The notes: generated by a model not told the origin, from the letters alone. Counted from the stretch's first letter, positions 17,148 through 26,449 are shown. The stretch is 64,000 nucleotides of DNA from Pseudomonas sp. G34 (GCF_031119625.1 NZ_JAVHZV010000029.1:496001-560000), one strand, 5' to 3'. A program made the numbers and translations.

Positions 17148-17288
17148 CAGGCAAGCATAAATCCCGTCAGCAAGCCCTAGGATAATTCCGCCCCAACTTC
17201 AACAACTATTCTGCAGAAGATGCTGCCCATCTATCGCTGTGTTGGCATATCGACGGCAACCCCTGGGGCTATGGCCTACCGGAAGTTA

Positions 17289-17552
17289 CTAGCCATTACT
17301 GACACAGACATCAGCCAGCTTCAGGTAACTAAGCGTCTGCGTGCTTCCTTGTGAATCCAGGTAAGTCATTTTCACCTGCACCACCTCACAGGTCGGCGAC
17401 TGCGGCTCTTCGATGCGAATGACCTTGGCGATATCCAGCTTCATGCCATAGGTATAGGCCGTGGTTTCGCCACGCTCTTCAGCCTGCAGTGGCGAGCTGT
17501 TTAAAACCCAGAGGCCCAGCAGGCCTGCGATCAACCCGGTTTGACGTTTCAT
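17289..17552 (-). CDS. DUF2790 small exported protein
   Basis: An 87-aa secreted protein: signal peptide of about 24 residues (MKRQTGLIAGLLGLWVLNSS, ending LQA), then the DUF2790 pattern YGMKLDIAKVI, CEVVQVKMTYLDSQG and a second cysteine (DVCVSNG). The two cysteines probably form a disulfide in the periplasm. This family is largely confined to Pseudomonas and is often found beside metal-responsive genes, which fits the nearby heavy-metal-type two-component system. Biochemical role unknown. Confidence 0.85.
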   Translation of the reverse strand: MKRQTGLIAGLLGLWVLNSSPLQAEERGETTAYTYGMKLDIAKVIRIEEPQSPTCEVVQVKMTYLDSQGSTQTLSYLKLADVCVSNG

Positions 17553-17686
17553 CTGAACTCCACAAGGCTGATGATCCGCAGCCTGAACGGTCCTGCATAA
17601 GGCCCAGGTGGCTTAGCGCACCCGAGCCGGTGAATAGCGACTACCGCCTGGCATGCCCGCGCCAGGCACCTGCTGGCTGAGCCTGA

Positions 17687-19075
17687 TCACTTGCGCGCGG
17701 CGAGTGCGTCGGCAGCAGCCTGCGGGGCAATGCCCATGGTCCGGTGCAGCTCGACCCAGCACCGTGATACATCGCTGCTGGCCTGCGCCTGGCTGCGCTG
17801 GATGTCGAACAGACTGCGCTCGGCGTCCAGTACCTCCAGCAGTGACACGGTGCCCACCTCGTACTGGTTACGCGCCAGCTCGACGGCGCGCGTGGCGGCA
17901 GCCACGGCCTGGTCCAGACGCTGTTGGCGTTGCCAGTCCTGGCCATAGGCGTGAATGGCGCTCTGGGTTTCCCGCAGTGCCTGGCGCAGCGACGTCTCGT
18001 AAGCTAGGAGCGCCTGAGCCCGACGTGCATCACTGGCTTCGATACCAGCGCGGATGCGCCCAAAGTCGAACAGCGGCTGCAGCAGCCCAGCGGTCAATGA
18101 CCAGGCAGGCGCGCTGGCCCCACGCTCGAACCCGCCCAGGGCGCCCAGCGTCAGTTGTGGGTAACGCGCCGCCCGGTTGGCAGCCAGCGCCTCACCCGCT
18201 GCCTGCAGGCGCTCACCGGCGGCGCGGACGTCCGGCCGTTCCCGCAGGATCTCCACGGGCACCTCGAGCAGGCTCGTCAGGGCATCCTGGCGCGGCTGGC
18301 GGAGCGTCTCGGCGCCCTGCGCCAGGATCGCGTCGACCGCCTGCTGCTCGGCCGCCAGCAAATAGGCCAGCGCATAACGCGCATCGACCTGTTGCTGCCG
18401 GGCAAGCGGAATTTGCGCCTCGGTCACCTGCACCTGGGCTTCGATGCGCTCGACATCGAGGCGATTCACGGTACCTTGGGCGAAACGTTCACGAGTCACC
18501 CGGGCGGTTTCCCGCTGTGTCGCGCTGGCACGGGTGGCGATCGCCAGTTGCTGCTGCGCCAGGCGATAGCTCAGGTAGGTGTTGGCGACTTCCGCCATCA
18601 GCCCGATGCGCAAGCTGCGATAGTCCTCGGCGGCAGCCCGCAGCTCGGCATCGCCGGCATTGCGCAAGGCCCGCAGCCGCCCGGATACATCCAGCTCCCA
18701 GGCCAGGTCCAGGCCGTAGAAATGCGCGGTCGCACGGCCGTCCAGGGCGTTGCGGGAAGCCCCGTAATCAGCGCCGATGGCGATGTCGGGCAGCAGCGCG
18801 GCAGCCGCCTGACTGCGCTGGGCACGCCGCTCGCGGACCCGCTCGGTGGCACTCAGCAGGTTCAGGTTGTCACGCAATGCCAGACCGATAAGGCGCTCGA
18901 ACGACTGATCCTCGAAGCTCTCCCACCAGCGTGGCGACAGGGTGGCCAACGTCGAGGGCGTTGTGGCTGACGCCGTCACCAGCGCTCGCTGGGCGGGCTC
19001 CTGGCTCGCACAACCGGCCAGGCCGAGCACCGCCATCAGCGCGAGCGAGGCTCGCCTGTACAGGGGCCGCTTCAT
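17687..19075 (-). CDS. RND efflux outer-membrane channel lipoprotein (OprM/NodT family)
   Basis: A 462-aa TolC-like channel of the OprM/NodT family. The lipobox LAGC (Cys near residue 22) marks a lipoprotein. Two outer-membrane efflux repeats follow, with long amphipathic helices (NLLSATERVRERRAQRSQAA; AQVQVTEAQIPLARQQQVDA) and the family motif EVPVEILRERPDVRAAGERL. It overlaps the pump gene by ATGA and closes the tripartite exporter. Export substrates cannot be read from the sequence. Confidence 0.93.
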   Translation of the reverse strand: MKRPLYRRASLALMAVLGLAGCASQEPAQRALVTASATTPSTLATLSPRWWESFEDQSFERLIGLALRDNLNLLSATERVRERRAQRSQAAAALLPDIAIGADYGASRNALDGRATAHFYGLDLAWELDVSGRLRALRNAGDAELRAAAEDYRSLRIGLMAEVANTYLSYRLAQQQLAIATRASATQRETARVTRERFAQGTVNRLDVERIEAQVQVTEAQIPLARQQQVDARYALAYLLAAEQQAVDAILAQGAETLRQPRQDALTSLLEVPVEILRERPDVRAAGERLQAAGEALAANRAARYPQLTLGALGGFERGASAPAWSLTAGLLQPLFDFGRIRAGIEASDARRAQALLAYETSLRQALRETQSAIHAYGQDWQRQQRLDQAVAAATRAVELARNQYEVGTVSLLEVLDAERSLFDIQRSQAQASSDVSRCWVELHRTMGIAPQAAADALAARK

Positions 19076-22000
19076 AGCGCACCTCCCGCGGGCTGTGCAG
19101 CCAGGGCCTGGCTGCGGCGCCGCGACAGGCGGTCCAGCGCAAGGTAGACCACCGGCGTCGTCAACATCGTCAGCACCTGGCTGAGCATCAGCCCGCCGAC
19201 GATGGCTACGCCCAGCGGCTCACGCAGCTCGGCCCCGGTGCCGAACGCCAGCATCAGGGGCACCGCGCCGAGCAATGCGGCCAGGGTGGTCATCAGAATC
19301 GGCCGAAAGCGGGTCAGGCAGGCCTGGTGGATCGCCTCCCGTGGCGATAAGCCCTCGAGGCGCTGGGCATGCAAAGCAAAATCGATCAACAGGATGCCGT
19401 TCTTCTTGACGATGCCGATCAGCAGGATGAGCCCGATCAAGGCCATGATCGAGAAGTCCAGTTGCCAGGCCCACAGCAGCAGAATGGCGCCGATGCCCGC
19501 CGAAGGCAGCGTCGACAGGATGGTCAGCGGGTGGACGAAGCTCTCGTAGAGCACACCGAGGATGATGTAAACCGCAAGCATCGCGGTAAGGATCAGCAAC
19601 GGCTGGCTGGCCAGCGACGCCTGGAACGCCTGGGCCGCGCCCTGGAAAGTACCGGTGACCGAGGCCGGCATACCGACCTCCAGCTGCAGCGCGTCGAGCT
19701 GCGCCACCGCATCCCCCAAGGCCACACCCGCACTCAGGTTGAAGGAGATATTGGCCGCAGGCAGCATACCGTTGTGGGCGATGACCTGGGGACCGCTCTC
19801 CTGCGCCTCGAGGCGCGCGAAGGCACGCAGCGGCACCATCTCGCCGGTTGTCGGCGAGCGCAGGTGGAAGAACGCCAGGCTCTCGGCGTCACCGCGTTGC
19901 GCCGTGCTCAATTCGAGCACCACCTGATACTGGTTGGTCTCGGTCTGGTACTCGTTGATCTGCCGCTGGCCGAAGGCGTCATACAGGGCGTTGTCGACAT
20001 CCGCGGCCGAGAACCCGTAACGGGCCGCCTCGTCCCGGTCAATGGTCAGGCGGGTGATGTTGGCGTCCAGCTGCAGGTCATGGGAAACATCCTGGAACGC
20101 TGGCAGCTGCCGCAGACGCTCGGTGAGCGTCCGGGTCCATTGTGCCAACTCGGCACTGCTCTGCGCGCGCAGCACATACTGGTACTGGGCACGTGGCACC
20201 CCAACGCCGATGTTGATGTCCTGAGCGGCCCGCAGGAACACCTGAATCCCGGGCACCTGGGCCAGTTGCGGGCGCAGGCGGTCGATGACCTGACTGACAT
20301 TTTCGTCACGCTGGCCAGGGTCATTCAACACCAGCCAGATGCGCCCATTGCCAATGGAGTCGCTGGTGGCGCCACCGACCCCATGGTTGTAGCTGATGAT
20401 CGCCGGATCCTGGCTGAAGATCGCCTCCAGTTGCTTATGCTTGGCGACCATCTCGTCATAGGCGATATCCGGCGCGGCCTGGGTGAAGCCGATGACGAAG
20501 GCGGTGTCCTGCAGCGGGAAGAACCCCTTGGGAATCATCACGAAGCTGGTCACGCTCAAGACCACGCTGAGCATGAAGATACCGAGCATGCTGCGTTGGT
20601 GGTCGAGCGCCCAACAGAGCGCGCGGTCGTAACCACTGACCAGCCTGCTGGTGAAGCCCGCCGCGTTGCCCTCGCGGTGTTTGGGTGCCTGCATGAACAG
20701 CGCCGCCAGCGTTGGCACCAACGTCAGGCAGACCACCACGGAGATCAGGATGGCCGCTGTCGCCGTCAACGCAAACTCACGAAACAGGCGGCCGATCACG
20801 CCGCCCATGAACAGCAGCGGAATGAACGCCGCCACCAGCGAAACGCTGATCGAGACTACGGTGAAGCCGATCTCGCGCACACCCTTGAGCGCTGCGCCAT
20901 AGCGGCTTTCACCTGCCTCCAGGTGGCGGTGGATGTTCTCGACCACGACGATGGCATCGTCGACGATGAAGCCCACGGCGATCACGATGGCAACCAGTGT
21001 CAGGTTGTTCAGGCTGAAGCCCGCCAGGTACATCACCGCACAGGTCGCTATCAGGGAAACCGCCAGTACGGTTGAAACGATCAGGGTCGCCGACCACTGG
21101 CGCAGAAACAGCGCCATCACCCCGACGACCAGCACAATGGCGATTACCAGGGTCAGCATCACTTCATGCAGCGAGGAGCGAATGGTGCGGGTACGGTCAT
21201 TGAGCACCTCGACCTCCATGGCCGCCGGCAGCGCCGCGTGCAAGCCCGGCAGGGCGGCCTGGATACGCTCGGCGGTGGCCACGATATTGGCCCCCGGCTG
21301 GCGCCGGATCACCAGGGCCACACCCGGTCGGCCATTCGGCCAGTACTGGCTGTAGTCGTTTTCCGCGCCCAGCTGGACCGTGGCGAGGTCCTTGATCCGC
21401 ACCGCCGAGCCATTGCGATAGGTGACGATGATGTCGGCGTACTCGTGCGCCTCGAACAGCTGGTCGTTGACCGCCAGGGTGGAGATACGGTTGTCGCCGA
21501 ACAGCGCACCCTTGGGCAGGTTGACGCTGGAGCGCTGCACGGCCTCGCGGATATCGGCCAATGTCACTCCGGCGCCGGCCAGGACTTCCGGGCGCGCCTG
21601 GATGCGGATGGCAGGCCGTTGCTGGCCAACGACTTCGATCAGGCCGACGCCCTGGACCTGACTCAGCTGCCGCGCCAGGACGGTTTCGGCCTGGTCGCTG
21701 AGTTCGGTCATCGACAGGCTGTCGGAGTTGGCGCTGAGGATCAGGATCGGACTGTCCGCCGGGTTGACCTTGCGCCAGGTCGGCAGGCTTGGCATGTCTT
21801 CAGGCAGCCGCGCCGCGGCGGTGTTGATCGCTGCCTGGACCTCCTGGGCCGCGCTGTCGATGTCTTTTTCCAGGCTGAACTGCAGGTTCAGGGTAAGCTG
21901 GCCGAGGGAGCTGGACGAGGTCATCTCGGTGATCCCGGAGATGGTGCTGAGCTGTACCTCCAGCGGTGTCGCCACCGACGAGGCCATGGTCTCGGCGCTG

Positions 22001-22170
22001 GCCCCCGGCAGGCTGGCGGTAATCTGGATGGTCGGGAAATCCGCCTCGGGCAGGGGCGCGATCGAGAGCCGTGGAAAGGCCAGAATACCCAGCAGTACCA
22101 GGGCGAGCGTCAGCAGAATGGTGCCAACCGGATGATCCATGAACCAGGCATACAGGCTGCGACCGGTCAT
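19072..22170 (-). CDS. RND multidrug efflux permease (MdtB/MuxB-like)
   Basis: A 1032-aa proton-driven inner-membrane pump. The start MTGRSLYAWFMDHPVGTILL and the block RLSIAPLPEADFPTIQI are those of the MdtB/MdtC-MuxB/MuxC branch of the HAE1 RND family. Twelve membrane helices and two large periplasmic loops are expected; the helix-4 proton-relay stretch VIAVGFIVDDAIVVVENIHR with adjacent aspartates is present near residues 401-420. Only one permease gene is found here, whereas MdtBC and MuxBC pumps use two, so it may be a homotrimer. Confidence 0.94.
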   Translation of the reverse strand: MTGRSLYAWFMDHPVGTILLTLALVLLGILAFPRLSIAPLPEADFPTIQITASLPGASAETMASSVATPLEVQLSTISGITEMTSSSSLGQLTLNLQFSLEKDIDSAAQEVQAAINTAAARLPEDMPSLPTWRKVNPADSPILILSANSDSLSMTELSDQAETVLARQLSQVQGVGLIEVVGQQRPAIRIQARPEVLAGAGVTLADIREAVQRSSVNLPKGALFGDNRISTLAVNDQLFEAHEYADIIVTYRNGSAVRIKDLATVQLGAENDYSQYWPNGRPGVALVIRRQPGANIVATAERIQAALPGLHAALPAAMEVEVLNDRTRTIRSSLHEVMLTLVIAIVLVVGVMALFLRQWSATLIVSTVLAVSLIATCAVMYLAGFSLNNLTLVAIVIAVGFIVDDAIVVVENIHRHLEAGESRYGAALKGVREIGFTVVSISVSLVAAFIPLLFMGGVIGRLFREFALTATAAILISVVVCLTLVPTLAALFMQAPKHREGNAAGFTSRLVSGYDRALCWALDHQRSMLGIFMLSVVLSVTSFVMIPKGFFPLQDTAFVIGFTQAAPDIAYDEMVAKHKQLEAIFSQDPAIISYNHGVGGATSDSIGNGRIWLVLNDPGQRDENVSQVIDRLRPQLAQVPGIQVFLRAAQDINIGVGVPRAQYQYVLRAQSSAELAQWTRTLTERLRQLPAFQDVSHDLQLDANITRLTIDRDEAARYGFSAADVDNALYDAFGQRQINEYQTETNQYQVVLELSTAQRGDAESLAFFHLRSPTTGEMVPLRAFARLEAQESGPQVIAHNGMLPAANISFNLSAGVALGDAVAQLDALQLEVGMPASVTGTFQGAAQAFQASLASQPLLILTAMLAVYIILGVLYESFVHPLTILSTLPSAGIGAILLLWAWQLDFSIMALIGLILLIGIVKKNGILLIDFALHAQRLEGLSPREAIHQACLTRFRPILMTTLAALLGAVPLMLAFGTGAELREPLGVAIVGGLMLSQVLTMLTTPVVYLALDRLSRRRSQALAAQPAGGAL

Positions 22171-23348
22171 CAGAACACCCTCCGCTCGGTCACTGCAGCC
22201 GCCTGGGCCTCGTCGAGAATGCGCACGGCAGTTCCCGGACGCAGCCTCGAGTGCCCATCGATCACCACGGTATCGCCAGCGCTCAGGCCACTGACCACGG
22301 CGAACTGGTCATCGCTGTGGCGCACCTGTACCGGTTGCGGCGCGACACTGCCGTCCACCACCCGCCAGACCAGCACCTGATCGCTCCCCTGGCGCAGTGC
22401 CCGCTGTGGCACCACCAAGGCGTCAGGCAAGGTCTGTACCTGCAGGTTCACCGTGACCGATTGATCCGGCCACAGGCGACCCTCGACATTGGCGAAGTCG
22501 GCCTTGACCCGGATCGTCCCGCTCTGGCTCAGCACCCGGTTGTCGAGCAATGCCAAACGCCCCTCGCCGAGCAGCTCGCCGCCGTGCCCCGCGTACGCCT
22601 GCAGCGGCGCCGGATCGTTCTCGCGCTCGAGCAGCGCCTGCAATTGCGGCAACATCCCCTGGGGCAGCGCCACCTCGACACTGATGGGGTCCAGTTGCGT
22701 AACGGAGAACAGTCCCTGCGCCTCTCCGATCCTTACAAAGGCGCCTTCATGCACGTTATGAATACCGACCCGACCATCGTTCGGCGCAAGGATGCGGGTA
22801 TGGGAAAGCTGCACCTGGCGCGCCGCCATGCTGGCTTGCTCGGTGCGTACGGCGGCCCGTAACTGGGCCACCAGGGCACGCTGCTGATCCAGGGTCTGGG
22901 TTGAAACGGCCTGGCTCTTGGCCAGCGACTCATAACGGCCCAGGTCCAGGCTGGCGGACGCCAATTGGGCCTGGGCCACGGCCAGTTGTGCCTTGGCCTG
23001 ATCCAGGGCAGCCACAATGCTGCGATCATCGATGCGTGCGAGCAGATCGCCACGCTTGACGAACTGCCCTTCCTTGACCGGCAGCTCGACCAGCAGACCA
23101 TCGACCTGCGGCCGAATCTCCACGCTGCGCTGGGAACGCACGGTGCCCAGTGCTCTGACCATTACCGGCACCGAACGCTGCGCCACCGTGCTGACCCGTA
23201 CAGGCACCGCCGCCGGCGCCGCCGGCGCCGCTGCGCTAGCCGTCGCCACCGATGATGAAGGCCAGAAGTAGAGACCGCCGGCAACTGCCGCGCAGCCCGT
23301 GAACAGAGCCGAACCAAGCCATTTCCTGAACGCATTGGGCATAGCCAC
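22170..23348 (-). CDS. RND efflux periplasmic adaptor (membrane fusion protein)
   Basis: Periplasmic adaptor of about 392 aa joining pump and channel. It has an N-terminal membrane anchor (FTGCAAVAGGLYFWPSSS), a lipoyl-like half (EIRPQVDGLLVELPVKEGQF), a coiled-coil hairpin (LDQAKAQLAVAQAQLASASL onwards), the second lipoyl half (THTRILAPNDGRVG-like) and a beta-barrel/proximal domain. A GTG at 23348 is chosen as start because GGAGG lies 8 bases upstream; the ATG two codons later would be 14 bases away. Its stop touches the pump start. Confidence 0.9.
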   Translation of the reverse strand: MAMPNAFRKWLGSALFTGCAAVAGGLYFWPSSSVATASAAAPAAPAAVPVRVSTVAQRSVPVMVRALGTVRSQRSVEIRPQVDGLLVELPVKEGQFVKRGDLLARIDDRSIVAALDQAKAQLAVAQAQLASASLDLGRYESLAKSQAVSTQTLDQQRALVAQLRAAVRTEQASMAARQVQLSHTRILAPNDGRVGIHNVHEGAFVRIGEAQGLFSVTQLDPISVEVALPQGMLPQLQALLERENDPAPLQAYAGHGGELLGEGRLALLDNRVLSQSGTIRVKADFANVEGRLWPDQSVTVNLQVQTLPDALVVPQRALRQGSDQVLVWRVVDGSVAPQPVQVRHSDDQFAVVSGLSAGDTVVIDGHSRLRPGTAVRILDEAQAAAVTERRVF

Positions 23349-23416
23349 GACATTCCCCTCCCCTAGATAGTGGTCGCACTCTAGGGCGCAGAGACTGACG
23401 TCAAGGTGACCGCTTA

Positions 23417-23434
23417 CTGACAGGAAGATGTCAG
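23417..23434. promoter_or_regulatory. Candidate response-regulator operator before the efflux genes
   Basis: CTGACA, six bases, TGTCAG. The same 6-base arms recur upstream of the response regulator gene at 25653-25668, and both are preceded by TGACCGCT. It lies 69 bases before the adaptor start, in the 126-base gap after the kinase gene, as expected for an internal promoter driven by the system's own regulator. Confidence 0.6.
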
Positions 23435-23474
23435 GCGCTCGTAAGAGCCAGGCCGCCGAAGCGGAGCGCGACAA

Positions 23475-24848
23475 TCAGCGAAGCGTGTCGCTGGTCAGGG
23501 AGAAGCCGAAGGTATTGAGCCCTTGTTCACTGCGGGCAAATACACGACCGCCATGCATAGACGCCACTGCCCGCACGATGGACAGGCCCAGGCCATGGTG
23601 CGCGTCGCTGCGCGCCCTGGCGGCGTCGGCACGATAGAAGCGCTCGAACAAGTGCTCCAGATGCGCGCTGTCGATAGGCTCACCGGCGTTGGAAACGCTC
23701 ACCTCTGCCTGCAGGCCGTCGCCCACCAGGCTGACCGTGATGGTGCTTGCCGGCGCGGCATAGCGCGCGGCATTGTGCAGCAGATTGGCCAGGGAGCGAT
23801 GAAACAGGCGCCGGTCGATGCGCACCCGCATGTCGCCCTGGATGACCACGTTCAACTGCTTGTCGAGCAGGGCGGGCTCAAGATACTCCACGGTCTTGGA
23901 CGCCTCCTCGTACAGCGAAACATCGCTTAGCTCAGTGGCTCGCTGCCCGCTTTCCGCCCCGGCCAGGAACAGCATGTCGTTGACGATATTGCCCATGCGC
24001 TCGAGCTCTTCCAGGTTGGACTGCAGCAGGTCCTGAAGCTCGTTGGCATCACGCTCGTGGACCAGTGCCACCTGGGTCTGGCCGATCAGATTGGTCAGCG
24101 GGGTACGCAGCTCATGGGCGACGTTGGCGTTGAAGCCTTCGAGCTGACACCAGGCCGCTTCCTGGCGCGCCAGCGCGCCGTTGAACGACACCGCCAGTTC
24201 CTGCAACTCGGCCGGTAGCGCCTCGGTTTCCAGGCGCTGCTTCGAGTCGCCGGGCGGCAAGCTGTTGGCCTGGTTGCTCAGGCGCCGCACCGGCTCCAGG
24301 CCAAAGCGCGACACCCAGTAACCGAGCAGCACCGCCAGGGCGATGCCCAGTGCCGAGGTGAGGATCAGGGTCTTGGTGAAATTGCCCAGGGTCGCCATGA
24401 ACGGCGTCGAATCCAGACCGACGATGAAGCGCAGCTGCGGACGGCTCCCCTGCGCGGGTATGGTCTTGCTCAGCAGCGTCATCGGGCAGTGTTGGCCGGG
24501 TATTTCCATGATCGCGAAGCCGTCGGCATGCCTGGAGCGATCCACGCCATCCGGCATTGCGCCGCCATAGTGGTAAACCGGGTCATCGCTCAATACCCAG
24601 TATCGCACCCGCTGGTCAGCGGGCGTTAGGCCGTCCAACTTGTCGCGCATCACCGCCCACATCGCCGGCGATCCATACTTCGAGAGCACCGGGTCAAGCA
24701 CCGAATGGCGCAGGGCCAGCTCGTTGTGCATCTGGGTTTCCAGCGACTGCTTCAACGAGCAGCGCAACAGCACGGCGCTGGTCGAGGTGATCACGATGGC
24801 TGCCAACGCGAACATCAGGGCCAGCCGCCTGGCGATTGATCCCTTCAT
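23475..24848 (-). CDS. Sensor histidine kinase, heavy-metal type
   Basis: A 457-aa membrane kinase. TM helices are near residues 10-30 and 158-178, enclosing a periplasmic sensor domain of about 125 residues that contains YHYGG and a PGQHCPM motif, possible metal ligands. A HAMP segment, the phospho-acceptor box VAHELRTPLTN with His about 245, and an ATPase domain (ANLLHNAARY, GLGLSIVRAVASMHGG) follow. Its start overlaps the end of the regulator gene. The CusS/IrlS/CopS resemblance suggests copper or silver sensing, which is inference. Confidence 0.92.
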   Translation of the reverse strand: MKGSIARRLALMFALAAIVITSTSAVLLRCSLKQSLETQMHNELALRHSVLDPVLSKYGSPAMWAVMRDKLDGLTPADQRVRYWVLSDDPVYHYGGAMPDGVDRSRHADGFAIMEIPGQHCPMTLLSKTIPAQGSRPQLRFIVGLDSTPFMATLGNFTKTLILTSALGIALAVLLGYWVSRFGLEPVRRLSNQANSLPPGDSKQRLETEALPAELQELAVSFNGALARQEAAWCQLEGFNANVAHELRTPLTNLIGQTQVALVHERDANELQDLLQSNLEELERMGNIVNDMLFLAGAESGQRATELSDVSLYEEASKTVEYLEPALLDKQLNVVIQGDMRVRIDRRLFHRSLANLLHNAARYAAPASTITVSLVGDGLQAEVSVSNAGEPIDSAHLEHLFERFYRADAARARSDAHHGLGLSIVRAVASMHGGRVFARSEQGLNTFGFSLTSDTLR

Positions 24849-25552
24849 ACCAGGCTGTCGCCTTGCCGGCCACTTTCTTCGCGGCTTTCCAGCACATAGC
24901 CCATGCCGCGCACGGTGTGCAGCAGCTTGCGCGCATAGGGGGCGTCTACCTTGGCCCGGACACGCTTGATCGCCACCTCGACCACGTTGGCGTCACTGTC
25001 GAAATTCATGTCCCAGACCTGTTCGGCGATCATCAACTTGGAGAGAATTTCCCCCTGGTGCCGCGCCAGCAGGCTGAGCAGGGAGAACTCCTTGGCCGTG
25101 AGATCCAGGCGCAACCCGGCTCGGGTGACCTTGCGCGCTTGCAGGTCCATCTCCAGGTCGTCGATGCACAGGTGCGTGAGGTCGGCGCTATCGCTGGCGC
25201 GGCGACGGATCAGCGCCTGGATCCGCGCGACCAGTTCGACGAACGAAAAGGGTTTGCCTAGGTAGTCGTCGGCACCTTCGCGCAATCCGCGCACGCGATC
25301 CTCTACCGTGCCCCGGGCCGACAACATGATGACCGGGGTCTTCTTCTGCAGACGCAGCCCCTGCAACACACCGTAGCCGTCCTTGCCCGGCAGCATCACA
25401 TCGAGAACCACCACGTCGTAGTCCAGTTCGAGCGCGCAATGCAGACCGTCGATGCCATTACTGGCGACATCGACGATATATCCCAGCTCGGTCAAACCCC
25501 GATCCACATAGGAGGAGGTCTTTTCTTCATCCTCGACGATGAGCAGACGCAT
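24845..25552 (-). CDS. OmpR/CusR-type response regulator
   Basis: A 235-aa regulator: receiver domain with the phosphorylation site Asp51 (VVVLDVMLPGKDG), then a winged helix DNA-binding domain ending HTVRGMGYVLE. The start MRLLIVEDEEKTSSY at 25552 is fixed by GGGAGGAACC just upstream; the open frame extends further but without a site. It is the first gene of the five-gene unit regulator-kinase-adaptor-pump-channel. The palindrome 100 bases upstream suggests it controls its own promoter. Confidence 0.95.
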   Translation of the reverse strand: MRLLIVEDEEKTSSYVDRGLTELGYIVDVASNGIDGLHCALELDYDVVVLDVMLPGKDGYGVLQGLRLQKKTPVIMLSARGTVEDRVRGLREGADDYLGKPFSFVELVARIQALIRRRASDSADLTHLCIDDLEMDLQARKVTRAGLRLDLTAKEFSLLSLLARHQGEILSKLMIAEQVWDMNFDSDANVVEVAIKRVRAKVDAPYARKLLHTVRGMGYVLESREESGRQGDSLV

Positions 25553-25652
25553 ACGGTTCCTCCCTCTCATTAGGCGCAGGTCGCCTGACGGCCTACTGCC
25601 CATATCACACATCAGCATACCCAACCCTGAGTGTCGGCAAGCTGACCGCTCC

Positions 25653-25668
25653 CTGACATTCCTGTCAG
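25653..25668. promoter_or_regulatory. Candidate response-regulator operator before its own gene
   Basis: CTGACA, TTCC, TGTCAG: a perfect 6+6 palindrome 100 bases before the regulator start, in an otherwise non-coding stretch. The preceding GCTGACCGCT is shared with the site at 23417, so a direct repeat plus palindrome is conserved at both promoters. CusR-class regulators bind similar TGACA/TGTCA arms. Confidence 0.6.
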
Positions 25669-25749
25669 AAAAGTCACAATTCGTATTTACACCACCTTCG
25701 AATATTGAGCCAGCGAAGCCCCCAATCTCTTGGCTAATGGAGCCTTGGA

Positions 25750-26186
25750 ATGAATGTCGATTTTAGAAGTGGGCAATGGCTGAATACTTCCGTCGCCTCA
25801 CAGGACGAATTCCGCTCTTTATACGACCAGGCCGGCCTGATGGATCGTATCGACGAGAAACGCTGGGTCAAGACGGGCGTCGAGTTCACCGATGGGAAGC
25901 ATTTCTGAGCACTGTCGTTACCGATGGGAAATCAGATTGGTCAATCTCACAGCCCTTCAAGGAGCTAGAAGACTTTTACATCCGCGTCACCCTTTCGAAT
26001 GGTGCGATGCGTATTCAGGCGTCCCGCGATGGAAGTTTCTGGCCACTTCTGCGGTTGGTTCCTTTCCCAGTCGCGAGTACTTACCAGGTTGGGCCTACGG
26101 CTTGTACGCCGGAGCGCCGGGGGCTTGTTGTCCGGTTATCGGAGTTTGAATCGCTCCGGCCACTACGAAAGACCCTCACGACCTGA
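25750..26186 (+). pseudogene. Broken DUF1349 (concanavalin-like) gene
   Basis: An ATG at 25750 gives MNVDFRSGQWLNTSVASQ, then jumps to LYDQAGLMDRIDEKRWVKTG, a join that leaves out roughly 40-45 residues normally present in DUF1349 proteins. The frame then ends at GKHF-TGA; shifting by one base near 25905 continues with FLSTVVTDGKSDWS, then LRLVPFPVA and CTPERRGL, the family's C-terminal half. An internal deletion plus a frameshift make it a pseudogene. It may mark the boundary between chromosome and the island that follows. Confidence 0.72.
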
Positions 26187-26316
26187 CTGGAATGCAGTTG
26201 GCTGTTGGCGGCTACAGCCGCCGCTCTACCCCTTGTTGAAGCCTGCGCGCTTCGCTTGCTGGTGGCGCCTGTGAGATCGGTGGAATGACGGTCTTGCTGT
26301 TTCCTCTGACCCTATC

Positions 26317-26332
26317 ACGGCGTTCTCGCCGT
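26317..26332. repeat. Hairpin in the leader of the radC-like gene
   Basis: ACGGCG, TTCT, CGCCGT, followed within 30 bases by a second small hairpin (CACGCTTCGCGTG). The 260-base leader before the JAB-domain gene has no coding sense. Structured GC-rich leaders of this kind are common in front of this gene on mobile islands. Confidence 0.45.
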
Positions 26333-26449
26333 CAAGGGCTGCTCACGCTTCGCGTGCTTGCGGCAAGGCCGGCTATCGCCCCCTGACAGCTGCGCTGCGT
26401 CGTGCTTGTGCCGGTTCCGGGCAATTCCGCCCGCAACTGGAGCATGATC

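Noticed and set aside
19369..21075. Long open frame antisense to the RND pump gene
   Set aside because: It is the composition shadow of the GC-rich pump gene; no ribosome site or family resemblance.
26444..26449. Upstream ATG for the RadC-like protein
   Set aside because: GGAG is one base away from it; spacing favours the ATG at 26450.
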